Assembly: GCA_050251195.1 (NCBI GenBank)
Contig: JBFWNG010000003.1
Coordinates: 124,001-188,000 of the forward strand
Length of the DNA stretch: 64,000 nt
Origin: JBFWNG01 sp050251195
Lineage (GTDB): Bacteria > Bdellovibrionota_B > Oligoflexia > Oligoflexales > Oligoflexaceae
Reading direction: 5' to 3'
Part shown: one piece after another, positions 1 to 7,711 of the stretch
How positions within the stretch are numbered: position 1 is the stretch's first letter
Layout of the letters: each line of letters begins with the position of its first letter
Translations under genes and position numbers: made by a program
The notes under the pieces: generated by a model
The model's database searches: none
Seen by the model: only the letters and a program-made list of their open reading frames with translations
Told to the model about the DNA's origin: nothing

Positions 1-1185
1 TTCATCGTTCCCGACAACGTTTTGCTAGGCGACGGAAAGGGATCCTTCACGGTAGACAACAAGCTTATCGCCCAAACCCCGTATTTTTCTATGAGTGCCG
101 ACACTGGAGATTTCGACAATAACGGCGTGCTCGATTTTCTCGTCATGGGGACGGTTGTGCCAAAACCAGGAGTTGAAACCGAAACTATCGACGGCATTAC
201 CCCCGCCGAATTTGCTCGCCCGAAGACGGGCTTAGAGTATTGCGAGACAATACAGGACGAGATTATTCGACAAAACTGCAGCTCCGTTCGTAAAACCAAT
301 CCACTGTTACCGTTCTACCGAGATCGAAACGTGAGTCTTAAGGATTGCGAAAAGATCAGCACCGACAACAAAGCGAAACAAGATTGTCTTCTATCGGCAA
401 TGTGGGTACTGATCTTGCGAAATGAAATTGACTTTGATTGCGACAAAGAATTCCAAGGAGATGCCATATTGGTCAAAGTTTGCCATCTTCTTGCGCACCG
501 CGGATCACGATACAAGAAGGAGGAATTTGCCGGCGCCATGCAACAGAAGTCAGATCACTTCTTGTATCGCGGAGACGCAGGTTCGTTGGCCGACGTTAAC
601 GCGCAATCACCCAAGTTTTCTCACCCGGGCGGCTGGACATGGGGCGGCCGATTTGCTGACTTCGACAACGACGGATTGCTGGATATTTTCAATTCAGAAG
701 GCGTTGTTGCGAAAAAGGATAGCTTCGGTTGGAACGTCCTTATGAAAAACACAGGTATGGATTTTATTCAGAAGCAGTTTAGCTACAATGCGACCGACAA
801 TTTCGATTTTTACTCGTTTTCGTATATCGATTTCGACAATGATGGCGACCTCGACATAATCGGCAACTCTTCAATTGGCGCCGTGCAAGTTTACATGAAC
901 GAGATCGACTCAAATCACTCCGTCTCTATCGCCCTGCGCGACCACAAGAAAAATCGGTTTGGAATAGGGGCAAAGATCTCGATCACAGCGAATGACGGCA
1001 GCACCTATTTCCGCGAGCTTAAACAAAGCGGCGGTTATCAGAGCTCCGACAGCCCTGTAGCATTTTTTGGAGTAAAAGACTCGGCAACGATCGAATCAAT
1101 AAAAGTCGAATGGCCGGATGGCGAGAAGCAGACTTACGCAAGCTCACTGCCGGTAAACCATGCTTATGTCTTGGAACGTTTGTAG
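1..1185 (+). CDS. FG-GAP/VCBS repeat protein with C-terminal ASPIC/UnbV domain (5' end outside window)
   Basis: The reading frame is open from base 1, so the start lies upstream and only the last ~395 residues are visible. Three calcium-binding-like FG-GAP/VCBS repeats can be seen (DFDNNGVLDFL, FADFDNDGLLDIF, YIDFDNDGDLDII). The last ~80 residues, from NRFGIGAKISI to VEWPDGEKQTY, match the ASPIC/UnbV domain that usually ends such beta-propeller proteins. Between repeats one and two lies an insert of about 130 residues with several Cys (YCETIQDEIIRQNC and further on) that is not part of the propeller pattern. These proteins are normally exported and bind carbohydrate or other surface ligands. 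The exact role here is unknown. The TTG at 22 is not the real start. Confidence 0.85.
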   Translation, partial: FIVPDNVLLGDGKGSFTVDNKLIAQTPYFSMSADTGDFDNNGVLDFLVMGTVVPKPGVETETIDGITPAEFARPKTGLEYCETIQDEIIRQNCSSVRKTNPLLPFYRDRNVSLKDCEKISTDNKAKQDCLLSAMWVLILRNEIDFDCDKEFQGDAILVKVCHLLAHRGSRYKKEEFAGAMQQKSDHFLYRGDAGSLADVNAQSPKFSHPGGWTWGGRFADFDNDGLLDIFNSEGVVAKKDSFGWNVLMKNTGMDFIQKQFSYNATDNFDFYSFSYIDFDNDGDLDIIGNSSIGAVQVYMNEIDSNHSVSIALRDHKKNRFGIGAKISITANDGSTYFRELKQSGGYQSSDSPVAFFGVKDSATIESIKVEWPDGEKQTYASSLPVNHAYVLERL

Positions 1186-1269
1186 AAGGAGTTTTCTTTC
1201 CTAGTTTTTGGTGCGTTTGCCCAAAAAATTTGCTAAGTCTTGATCTTCACTAACATAGGATACTAAACG

Positions 1270-1926
1270 ATGTCCCAAATGCAGGTACCGGCCTTGCAAC
1301 GACTTGAGGCGATTGAACAACTCCGTCGCCCCTTGTACAAAATCCTGCTGTCCGGCCTGGAAAGCCATCTTGGCCATATATTTTATAGGAAACCCCCGCC
1401 ACAATCTGGAGAGACAAAGCTCCTCCATTTGGGGTGCGGAGACCATCATTTCGAGGGATGGATTAACGCTGACACTTATCGGTTTAGTGACTTAATCCGC
1501 AAGAGTCGTGGATTGCCCGATTGGATGCTCGATGCTTCGCGTCCGTGGAATTGTGACGAAAACTATTGGGACGGTATTTACACCGAACATATGTTGGAAC
1601 ACCTCGACTACAGGAGCGTCATCGTAGCACTAAAAGAAGCGCGCAGAGCGCTCAAATCTGGAGCATGGTTACGAATTGTGGTTCCTGGATTGGCACAGGC
1701 ACTTGGGGAACGAAGCGCAATAACCCAGGCAGAGGCGGTTGCACAACTTACCCAAACTCACGGCCATCTTTCAGTTTGGGATCCGGATCTTATGTCGGCC
1801 GTACTGCGAGAGATTGGATTCCATGCTGTCAATGTCGTGTCTTTTCAAAACGGTTCCGATAACGCCCTCATCAAGGATCTTCCCGAGCGTCAAGAACAAA
1901 GCTTTTACATTGAGGCGCAGAAATGA
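1270..1926 (+). CDS. Class I SAM-dependent methyltransferase (COG4627-like)
   Basis: A 218-residue protein. The SAM-binding motif I is LLHLGCGDHHFEGWINAD, followed by a motif with YTEHMLEHLDY and a post-motif helix ending in LKSGAWLRIVVPG. This is typical of small methyltransferases found in polysaccharide and cell-surface gene clusters. The length fits a catalytic domain without extra modules. It starts 84 bp after the FG-GAP gene on the same strand, so the two may be co-transcribed. The Shine-Dalgarno is weak (AGGA about 11 bases before the ATG). The substrate cannot be inferred. Confidence 0.8.
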   Translation: MSQMQVPALQRLEAIEQLRRPLYKILLSGLESHLGHIFYRKPPPQSGETKLLHLGCGDHHFEGWINADTYRFSDLIRKSRGLPDWMLDASRPWNCDENYWDGIYTEHMLEHLDYRSVIVALKEARRALKSGAWLRIVVPGLAQALGERSAITQAEAVAQLTQTHGHLSVWDPDLMSAVLREIGFHAVNVVSFQNGSDNALIKDLPERQEQSFYIEAQK

Positions 1927-1976
1927 GCCAAAAGCATTCAGGTTGACGCCCGCGCAAACATCCTCGCTATATTCGT

Positions 1977-3503
1977 CTATTTCCGAAGCTCTTCCACCGC
2001 GCGATTGACTTCTTCAGCGGTAAGCGACTTAAACCTTCTTGGCGGCATCTTCAGCAAGTGTTCTTCCGACAACATGAGCCTTTCGATCGCCTTGTCTTTT
2101 TCCTCGCGGCTCATGGTGTCGAGCGCATCGACATTAAACTTGGCTCTGCTGATAGTTTGAATGAGTTGCGAGTTGTGACATTGACGGCAAGCGTTAATAA
2201 TTATCTCTCGCCCTGAAAGGCCCGGCTTCACCATGAATCCTATATACGGCAGCTCCGAGTCCTTGAATACGTTTCTAATGTCGGGAAGATCCTTCGCCGC
2301 CATTTGTCCTGAAAGAAAATCTTGGTAGGCTTTGGTCATCGTCGCGAGTTTCGCTGGATCCGAAACTTTGGCGTCGTGATACGGCATCGGAATGAACTCG
2401 CCTCTTACCGTTGCTTCGTATTGCGCAGTCCAGGTGGTGCTTTCTCCAGGAACAGAGTTGTCCTGAGGCTGATTCGGGCTCGACGCACCAACCTCGTCTG
2501 AAATTGTATCGGTCTCCATCTCATTGGGTTGGTTCCCAAATCCGGCGTCACGCACAAAGTCCTCCAACCTGGCCGGATCAGAAGCGTTAATGATCGCAGC
2601 TGGAATACCTGCAAAGTCTTCCTGCGTCCCATGTGCTGCAAAATAGTCGGCGATAAGAGCCTGACCTTCTGGCCTGTTGTCCCTGAAGAAATGTGTCCAA
2701 GGATCCTGAAGCTCTTGCATTCTCAAAATCTTAGCCGTGTTCGCTCCGCCCGGTTGGTGGCATTGTTTGCAATCAATAATGGTATTTTCCAAATCGATAT
2801 CTTCATAAATAGAAAATTTAGTCCAATTCGATTCAATCGAAGGAGCAAGCAGTTCTCCAATAACGCAACCACCCTGTGCGGCATTACATGCCTGCTCAAA
2901 AGCTACGATAAAAAAGGCCAACTGACCGTTGGAGGGGTCGCGAGCGATGATTTCGGCAAACTGTTCGCCTCTTTGAAACCCCATCGCGACGTAATCAGGC
3001 GCGATGTTTTGGTTGATAGGCGTGAAAAGGATCGCCCTTGGGTTGATAGCGGACGTGAAGCGCGCAACGAGCGAACTTGAGTGGCCCGTTATGACAAACC
3101 CCGGATTGCCGCCAGCACCGTTATTGCCGCGACCTGTCAACGTTGGGTCGGTAAAGGCCAGGCCCAAAGCTCTCTGCAGGTCTACCAAACTGCCAATGAC
3201 GGGCGGATTTGGGGCGCAGAAAACTGTTCGTACCTTGTCTTGTCCGGGTCGGGAGCAGATGATTTTGAGCTGGTCTGCCCCACTCGGAAAGTTCTTAAGA
3301 ACCTCGTGGTCGGTGAGGGAAGTCTCTTCGGACTCGCCTTCTGCTGTCTCGGAATCTGATGGAGTATTACCAATAACGTCGTTGTCGCCGTTGCTAGAAG
3401 CATCGGTAACCGCGCCAGAACGCGAAGCACCCGAAAAGCCGGAATCTTTGCAAGATGTCAGGAAAAGGACAAAGGACAAAAGAAATGTTGCGTTCGGCAT
3501 CAT
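1977..3503 (-). CDS. Lipoprotein with two CxxCH haem-binding motifs
   Basis: A 508-residue exported lipoprotein. I chose the ATG at 3503 because GGAGG lies 8 bases upstream and it gives a proper lipoprotein leader ending in FLTSC. A start 16 codons further upstream is possible but lacks these signals. Two haem c attachment motifs are present, CKQCH near residue 245 and CRQCH near residue 439. The second is followed by MPPRRFKSLTAEE, where the Met is the likely axial ligand of a C-terminal cytochrome c domain. The first CxxCH lacks an obvious Met partner. The N-terminal 60 residues are Ser/Gly/Asp-rich linker. It probably handles electrons in the periplasm, but the partner is not encoded nearby. 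Its 3' end lies 50 bp from the convergent methyltransferase. Confidence 0.75.
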   Translation of the reverse strand: MMPNATFLLSFVLFLTSCKDSGFSGASRSGAVTDASSNGDNDVIGNTPSDSETAEGESEETSLTDHEVLKNFPSGADQLKIICSRPGQDKVRTVFCAPNPPVIGSLVDLQRALGLAFTDPTLTGRGNNGAGGNPGFVITGHSSSLVARFTSAINPRAILFTPINQNIAPDYVAMGFQRGEQFAEIIARDPSNGQLAFFIVAFEQACNAAQGGCVIGELLAPSIESNWTKFSIYEDIDLENTIIDCKQCHQPGGANTAKILRMQELQDPWTHFFRDNRPEGQALIADYFAAHGTQEDFAGIPAAIINASDPARLEDFVRDAGFGNQPNEMETDTISDEVGASSPNQPQDNSVPGESTTWTAQYEATVRGEFIPMPYHDAKVSDPAKLATMTKAYQDFLSGQMAAKDLPDIRNVFKDSELPYIGFMVKPGLSGREIIINACRQCHNSQLIQTISRAKFNVDALDTMSREEKDKAIERLMLSEEHLLKMPPRRFKSLTAEEVNRAVEELRK

Positions 3504-3603
3504 CAAGGTAATCCTCCAAAATCTAACCTTTTCTTTTCGGTTTGCCGACACTCAAGCTTGATGAACATGGTTTTTATTAATCTTATCAGTGACTTAATGT
3601 CGA

Positions 3604-4554
3604 TTATATTTCTACCCGTTCCACCCTCCCCTTAGGTAAAGCCTTGAGATCGGCTGGAAGACTTTGGACTATCGTATCCTTCAGGGCATCAAGGATATCC
3701 GTTTTCCACTGGTCGCGTCGGTGGACGAGGCTGACCTCTCGAATAGGCACAGGCTGCTTGAATCCACGCACATGTTTTTCTTTTTCTGACGCGGACAGCG
3801 ATGAAACAAACAAGTGGGGGAATAGAGTATAACCCCGCCCCGCCCGTATCAAATTCCTAAGCGTCTCAAAGTTGCCTCCTTCGAACTTGATATTGGTTAC
3901 GGCTGAGTGCTGTTCCCGCCGCAGCGAGCAATAGTTGATAACCTGATCGCGAAAGCAATGACCGTCTTTCAGCAACCAAATATCATTGCTGTCGAGATCA
4001 GATTCGACGATTTTTGACTTAGAATTTAGCTGATGATCCGTACTCGCATACACGTAGAAGGGTTCATAAAACAACACCCTTTCCTTGAGCCCCTTCTCGT
4101 GAAGAGGCGTAACAAGCAGGCCCCCGTCGATTTGATCGTCACGGAGCGACTTAATAATATCTTCCGTTTTCATTTCGTCGATAATGAGATCCACGCGGGG
4201 CAGTGCAAGGGAGAACTTCTGTACAAACAACGGCAGAAGATATGGCGCCAGCGTAGGGATTACCCCTAACCGAAAGGTCCCTCGAACGACCCCAGCCTCT
4301 GTTTTGCCTATCTCCAGGAGCTTACTGTATTCCCGCAGGACAGCCTTGCTTTGCTCGATGATGACCGCACCTTTTTCGGTGGGCAAAACGGGTTTCTTAT
4401 CGCGATCGAAGATGACAACGCCAAGATCCTCCTCCATTTTCTGGATTTGCATGCTCAGAGTGGGCTGCGAAACGTGGCAGGCTTTAGCAGCCTTGCCAAA
4501 GTGCCTCAGCCGCTCGACCGCCACGATGTATTCTAATTGCGTAATGGTTGTCAT
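3604..4554 (-). CDS. oxyR: Hydrogen-peroxide-sensing LysR regulator OxyR
   Basis: A 316-residue LysR-type regulator. The N-terminal winged helix-turn-helix covers residues 1-60 (HFGKAAKACHVSQPTLSMQI). The effector domain contains DGHCFRDQVINYC, with Cys200 and Cys209 at the same spacing as the redox-active Cys199/Cys208 pair of Escherichia coli OxyR, within a nearly identical motif. This makes peroxide sensing by disulfide formation very likely. It is divergent from ahpC-ahpD-dps, and the 125-bp intergenic region holds an OxyR-like ATAG-N7-CTAT element just upstream of its own start, so self-regulation is likely. Confidence 0.93.
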   Translation of the reverse strand: MTTITQLEYIVAVERLRHFGKAAKACHVSQPTLSMQIQKMEEDLGVVIFDRDKKPVLPTEKGAVIIEQSKAVLREYSKLLEIGKTEAGVVRGTFRLGVIPTLAPYLLPLFVQKFSLALPRVDLIIDEMKTEDIIKSLRDDQIDGGLLVTPLHEKGLKERVLFYEPFYVYASTDHQLNSKSKIVESDLDSNDIWLLKDGHCFRDQVINYCSLRREQHSAVTNIKFEGGNFETLRNLIRAGRGYTLFPHLFVSSLSASEKEKHVRGFKQPVPIREVSLVHRRDQWKTDILDALKDTIVQSLPADLKALPKGRVERVEI

Positions 4555-4566
4555 GAGTTCCCATTA

Positions 4567-4581
4567 ATAGAGATAATCTAT
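4567..4581. promoter_or_regulatory. Putative OxyR-binding element between oxyR and ahpC
   Basis: The bases ATAGAGATAATCTAT form ATAG-N7-CTAT, the half-element described for OxyR. The site lies 13-27 bp upstream of the oxyR start and about 100 bp before ahpC. A second, degenerate element could begin 7 bases further right, where only weak similarity is seen. The surrounding DNA is very AT-rich with repeated TATATAT tracts, so chance matches are more likely than in average sequence. Confidence 0.6.
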
Positions 4582-4679
4582 CTATATATTTAAACAATCG
4601 ATTTTATATATCAACGCTTTTCGTCGATTATATATTCAAAGCTGCGATGCAGCCTAACATTCATAAAGGAGAAAAAACT

Positions 4680-5216
4680 ATGTTATCTGTTGGAAAAAAG
4701 TTTCCAAAATTTAACCTGAAAGCGACGGTTTCGACGGATCCGAAACACGCCTTCCAAGACATTACCAACGAGACCTACAGCGGCAAATGGCTGGTCGTGT
4801 TCTTCTATCCAAAGGATTTCACGTTCGTATGCCCTACCGAAATTAAAGGTTTCGCAGACCTCAACCGTGAGTTTATCGACAGGGACGCGCAGGTTTTAAC
4901 CGCTAGCGTAGATTCCGAATTCGTTCACCTTGCTTGGCGCAAAGCCGAATCCGATCTTAAGGATCTTCCGTTCCCCATGCTCTCGGATATTAAGCGCGAA
5001 CTCTCAACGGAACTGGGGATTCTTGACGACAAGGAAGGAGTAGCTCAGCGCGCGACCTTTATTGTTGACCCTGATGGAATTATTCGGTTCGTCTATGTCA
5101 CTGATCTAAGCGTCGGGAGAAACCCAAAAGAAGTGCTTCGAGTACTCGACGGCCTTCAAACGGATGAACTCTGTCCCTGCAACTGGGAAAGAGGACAACC
5201 AACGATTCAAGTTTAA
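4680..5216 (+). CDS. ahpC: Alkyl hydroperoxide reductase AhpC (peroxiredoxin)
   Basis: A 178-residue 2-Cys peroxiredoxin reducing hydrogen peroxide and organic hydroperoxides. The start at 4680 follows AAGGAG by 8 bases; the 11 upstream codons of the longer frame are excluded for this reason. Peroxidatic Cys51 lies in FTFVCPTE, and the C-terminus has LCPCNW with Cys165 and Cys167. That CxC ending resembles the AhpD-dependent AhpC of mycobacteria rather than the AhpF-dependent enterobacterial form, and an ahpD gene follows directly. It is the first gene of the ahpC-ahpD-dps run and is probably activated by the divergent OxyR. Confidence 0.95.
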   Translation: MLSVGKKFPKFNLKATVSTDPKHAFQDITNETYSGKWLVVFFYPKDFTFVCPTEIKGFADLNREFIDRDAQVLTASVDSEFVHLAWRKAESDLKDLPFPMLSDIKRELSTELGILDDKEGVAQRATFIVDPDGIIRFVYVTDLSVGRNPKEVLRVLDGLQTDELCPCNWERGQPTIQV

Positions 5217-5230
5217 GAATGGAGGGAAAT

Positions 5231-5758
5231 ATGACCATTCAAACTTTAAGAGACAATCTCGGAGACTACGCAAAAGACATCCGCATCAACCTTTCCTCGG
5301 TACTCTCCGAGGAAGGGGCCCCCGGGTTAAAGCGGGAACAAATTGTCGGCATAGCTCTTGCTTCTGCTTATTGGACGCGGGATCCCCGGATCATCGATGC
5401 GATCTCGACAGAGGCGGCGTTGACTTTGGTGCCAAAAGCGATTGAAGCCGCAAAAGGGGCGGCAACGATTATGGCCATGAATAATGTCTACTATCGCAGC
5501 ATGCATTTAAACGACGATCCGGAATTGAGCAAGCTTCCCGCCAAACTGCGGATGAGCATTATCGGAAATCCCGGTGTGGAGAAGGTGGATTTTGAATTGT
5601 ATTGTTTGGGAGTTTCAGCTTTGGCAGGTTGCGGTGCCTGTATTAGCGCGCACGCCAAGGAGGTGAAGAAAGCAAACATCAGCAATGAAGGTGTCCAATC
5701 CGCAATTCGCATTGCAGCCGTCATTAACGCGACTTCACAAGCGCTGGTTATAGGCTAA
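5231..5758 (+). CDS. ahpD: Alkylhydroperoxidase AhpD, likely reductant of AhpC
   Basis: A 175-residue carboxymuconolactone-decarboxylase-fold protein. The start at 5231 has GGAGG 5 bases upstream; the frame also opens at 5219, but that ATG overlaps the Shine-Dalgarno. The catalytic pattern is complete: Glu122, the redox pair Cys134/Cys137 in CGAC, and His141, with the spacing seen in Mycobacterium tuberculosis AhpD. AhpD passes electrons to AhpC, normally from a lipoylated adaptor. It lies 14 bp after ahpC and 18 bp before dps. Confidence 0.92.
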   Translation: MTIQTLRDNLGDYAKDIRINLSSVLSEEGAPGLKREQIVGIALASAYWTRDPRIIDAISTEAALTLVPKAIEAAKGAATIMAMNNVYYRSMHLNDDPELSKLPAKLRMSIIGNPGVEKVDFELYCLGVSALAGCGACISAHAKEVKKANISNEGVQSAIRIAAVINATSQALVIG

Positions 5759-5776
5759 CTTTTTGAGGAGAACATT

Positions 5777-6292
5777 ATGAAGATCAACATTGGGATAAAT
5801 GAAGCGGACAGAATAGAAATCGCAACCGGCCTGTCAAAATTGCTGGCCGACTCCTACACACTTTACCTGAAAACGCAGAGTTTTCATTGGAACGTAACAG
5901 GACCTATGTTCCAGCCGCTCCATCAGATGTTCGAAAACCAGTATATCGATCTCGCTACATCGGTCGACACTATTGCGGAACGAATTCGAGCCTTGGGCGT
6001 ATTCGCGCCGGCAAGCTACCAACAGTTTACGCAGCTGAGTTCTGTTCCCGACACATCGGAAGTTCCGCATGCGCGCGAGATGATCCGCCTTCTCGTCGAA
6101 GGCAACGAAACAGTTGCTCGAACGGCTCGTACTGTCTTTCCCGTCGCCTCGCGCGTTAATGACGAGGGCACGGTTGACCTTCTAACAGACCGGCTTGCGT
6201 ACCACGAAAAAACAGCCTGGATGCTGCGAACGTTGCTGGAAGACGAAGGAGTCGAGGTCGGCAAGGGTACGGATATCAGTCTGAGTGCCTGA
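5777..6292 (+). CDS. dps: Dps-family ferritin-like DNA-protecting protein
   Basis: A 171-residue protein of the usual Dps length. The intersubunit ferroxidase ligands are visible: His37 in SFHWNVTG, His49 in PLHQMFE, then Asp64 and Glu68 in SVDTIAERIRALG. Dps oxidises Fe(II) with peroxide, stores iron and shields DNA. It is the last gene of the OxyR-linked ahpC-ahpD-dps run, with GAGGAG before the start. The N-terminus is short with only one Lys in the first 20 residues, so DNA binding by a basic tail is not evident. Confidence 0.93.
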   Translation: MKINIGINEADRIEIATGLSKLLADSYTLYLKTQSFHWNVTGPMFQPLHQMFENQYIDLATSVDTIAERIRALGVFAPASYQQFTQLSSVPDTSEVPHAREMIRLLVEGNETVARTARTVFPVASRVNDEGTVDLLTDRLAYHEKTAWMLRTLLEDEGVEVGKGTDISLSA

Positions 6293-6312
6293 TGGGTCGA
6301 TACCACCTTTTG

Positions 6313-6396
6313 AGATCCTTCGCTTCGCTCAGGATGACGCGCGCTTTTTCGTCATTCTGAGGAATCTTCGTCATCCTGAGCAAAGCGAAGGATCTT
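6313..6396. repeat. REP-like inverted repeat between convergent dps and membrane-protein gene
   Basis: The left arm at 6313-6339 (AGATCCTTCGCTTCGCTCAG and on) is the near-perfect reverse complement of the right arm at 6369-6396. A partial third copy (GTCATTCTGAGGAATCTTCG) lies between them. The motif TCATCCTGAG-C-AAGCGAAGGATC is a dispersed intergenic repeat seen in many bacterial genomes. A related half-copy lies at 45646-45674. Placed between two 3' ends, it can fold in either transcript and may act as a bidirectional terminator. Confidence 0.8.
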
Positions 6397-6742
6397 AAGA
6401 GTTGTAAAATAGGTACTTAATAAACCAACCGACCAGCGTCAAAACAATAGATCCCAAAATAGCTGGAAAGAATCCTTGGATCTCAAATCCGGGCACGAGC
6501 GCTGCGCCAAATTTGAGAACGATAGCATTTACTATGAAGAGGAAAAGTCCAAACGTTAGAATTGTGAGCGGCAACGTGAACACAACGAGGATGGGCCACA
6601 CAATAACGTTCAGGAGACCGATGATAAGAGATGCAAACATTGCTGCTATAAAATTTCGAACAACAAAGCCAGGGACGATCGCAGCAGTGATCGCGAGAGT
6701 TACTGTCGCCAATAACCAGTGTATTAAATAAACTTTCAGCAC
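6395..6742 (-). CDS. Small four-helix membrane protein, phage-holin-4 superfamily (PF04020-like)
   Basis: A 115-residue, very hydrophobic protein with about four transmembrane helices (LIHWLLATVTLAITAAIVPG; IAAMFASLIIGLLNVIVWP; FTLPLTILTFGLFLFIVN; FPAILGSIVLTLVGWFIKY). This is the layout of the YvlD/PF04020 family of chromosomal membrane proteins, which are named after phage holins but are not known to lyse cells. I chose the GTG at 6742 because GGAGG precedes it; a longer frame starts at 6781. Its last bases overlap the REP-like repeat. The function is unknown. Confidence 0.8.
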   Translation of the reverse strand: MLKVYLIHWLLATVTLAITAAIVPGFVVRNFIAAMFASLIIGLLNVIVWPILVVFTLPLTILTFGLFLFIVNAIVLKFGAALVPGFEIQGFFPAILGSIVLTLVGWFIKYLFYNS

Positions 6743-6813
6743 CCTCACCTCCGCAAAAAAGCTTCGTGAAATTAATCGCATAGGTGCCTGGAATCAAGTC
6801 GAAAACAAAAAAC

Positions 6814-6857
6814 TTGACTCCCATTAGTGTACGATGTACACTAATATACGATGTACA
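6814..6857 (+). promoter_or_regulatory. Predicted sigma70-type promoter overlapped by two palindromic operators (LexA-like)
   Basis: TTGACT at 6814-6819 and TACACT at 6837-6842 are separated by 17 bp and resemble -35 and -10 boxes. A perfect 17-bp palindrome, AGTGTAC-GAT-GTACACT, covers 6826-6842, that is the spacer and -10 box. A second copy, TATACGATGTACA, lies at 6845-6857, 17 bp further on centre to centre. The core TAC-N3-GTA matches the inner part of the TTAC-N3-GTAA LexA site reported for Bdellovibrio. The downstream genes are typical SOS genes, which supports a repressor role. Binding by LexA is an inference. Confidence 0.65.
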
Positions 6858-6946
6858 CATGGAGGAGTCACTCCTCCACCTTTGCCCTCCGGGGCAACAG
6901 GATAACCCTAGAAATTTTTAGCTGTTTCTTGATGTTGGGGAGAGGA

Positions 6947-7711
6947 ATGAGTCTTATCTACTTTCATCGTCACACCCATTTTTCCGCTCCAGACCGCCAC
7001 TTGAGTACCCATCCCTCATTACCCTCGTTACCTCTCTTTTCCCCAATACCCCTTGATGGCTCTCAAGGGGGAGTAACAGCAAAAATGACCGTGGCCCGAG
7101 CATTAGCCCGCGATAACGAATCGCAAAAAATATTATCTCGCATCCGTCCGATTCGAGAACGTATGTCCGGCATAGCCTTTGGATCTCTCTGTGAATGGGG
7201 GATTCCCCCAGGCCAAATGGGACTTAAAATATTACTGAGTTTTTTGACAACCCAATCGCATTCCAACTTTCTTCTTTGGATTTATAATCAAGCCGAGATG
7301 CAAGTCTACCCTCCTGCATGGCAACAGCAAGGACTTGACCTGAGCCGCTTGTTTTTCATTAATCTCGGCGAGAATCAGAAGATTCAATCCAAAAAGAAAT
7401 CTGTTATTGAAGCCATCAAACCGGTTTTTCTCGAAAACGTTTTCCCCATTATCATTTTGGACGATATTTATCTTACTCGATCCGACATGGCTTTTCTCCA
7501 CGCGCAGGCTAAGCGTTTGCACAAAATAATATTCGTGGTTTATCCCAAACTCTTATCCCACAAAGTTGGAAACGTTTGGGCAAAATGGCGCCTCAACGCA
7601 TGGTTAGACCTCAAAAAAGAATATTTTCATTTCGAGGCTTTGAAAGGTCCGAAAACATTTCACCTTCAACTTCCGAGTCATCAATATGAAAACACTCCCC
7701 CTTTATCATGA
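6947..7711 (+). CDS. imuA: ImuA-like RecA-fold protein of the mutasome operon
   Basis: A 254-residue protein if started at the ATG at 6947, which follows GGGGAGAGG. The frame also opens at 6851, inside the operator, and this is unlikely as a start. The central part (FGSLCEWGIPPGQMGLKILLSFL) has the shape of the ImuA/SulA-like RecA-fold region in which the normal Walker A is degenerate, followed by LFFINLGENQ and PIIILDDIYL strands. The main evidence is position: it is the first gene before an ImuB-type protein and DnaE2, the usual imuA-imuB-dnaE2 order. In that system ImuA and ImuB help DnaE2 in error-prone lesion bypass. Its 3' end overlaps imuB by 26 bp. Sequence similarity to known ImuA is low. 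Confidence 0.65.
   Translation: MSLIYFHRHTHFSAPDRHLSTHPSLPSLPLFSPIPLDGSQGGVTAKMTVARALARDNESQKILSRIRPIRERMSGIAFGSLCEWGIPPGQMGLKILLSFLTTQSHSNFLLWIYNQAEMQVYPPAWQQQGLDLSRLFFINLGENQKIQSKKKSVIEAIKPVFLENVFPIIILDDIYLTRSDMAFLHAQAKRLHKIIFVVYPKLLSHKVGNVWAKWRLNAWLDLKKEYFHFEALKGPKTFHLQLPSHQYENTPPLS

Noticed and set aside
2529..3561. Plus-strand frames opposite the dihaem lipoprotein gene
   Set aside because: The opposite strand has CxxCH motifs, a lipoprotein leader and a Shine-Dalgarno.
6395..6742. Phage-holin-like name as a sign of prophage
   Set aside because: PF04020-type proteins are ordinary chromosomal membrane proteins and no other phage gene is near.
6851..6946. N-terminal extension of the imuA frame
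   Set aside because: It would start inside the operator palindrome; a Shine-Dalgarno supports the start at 6947.
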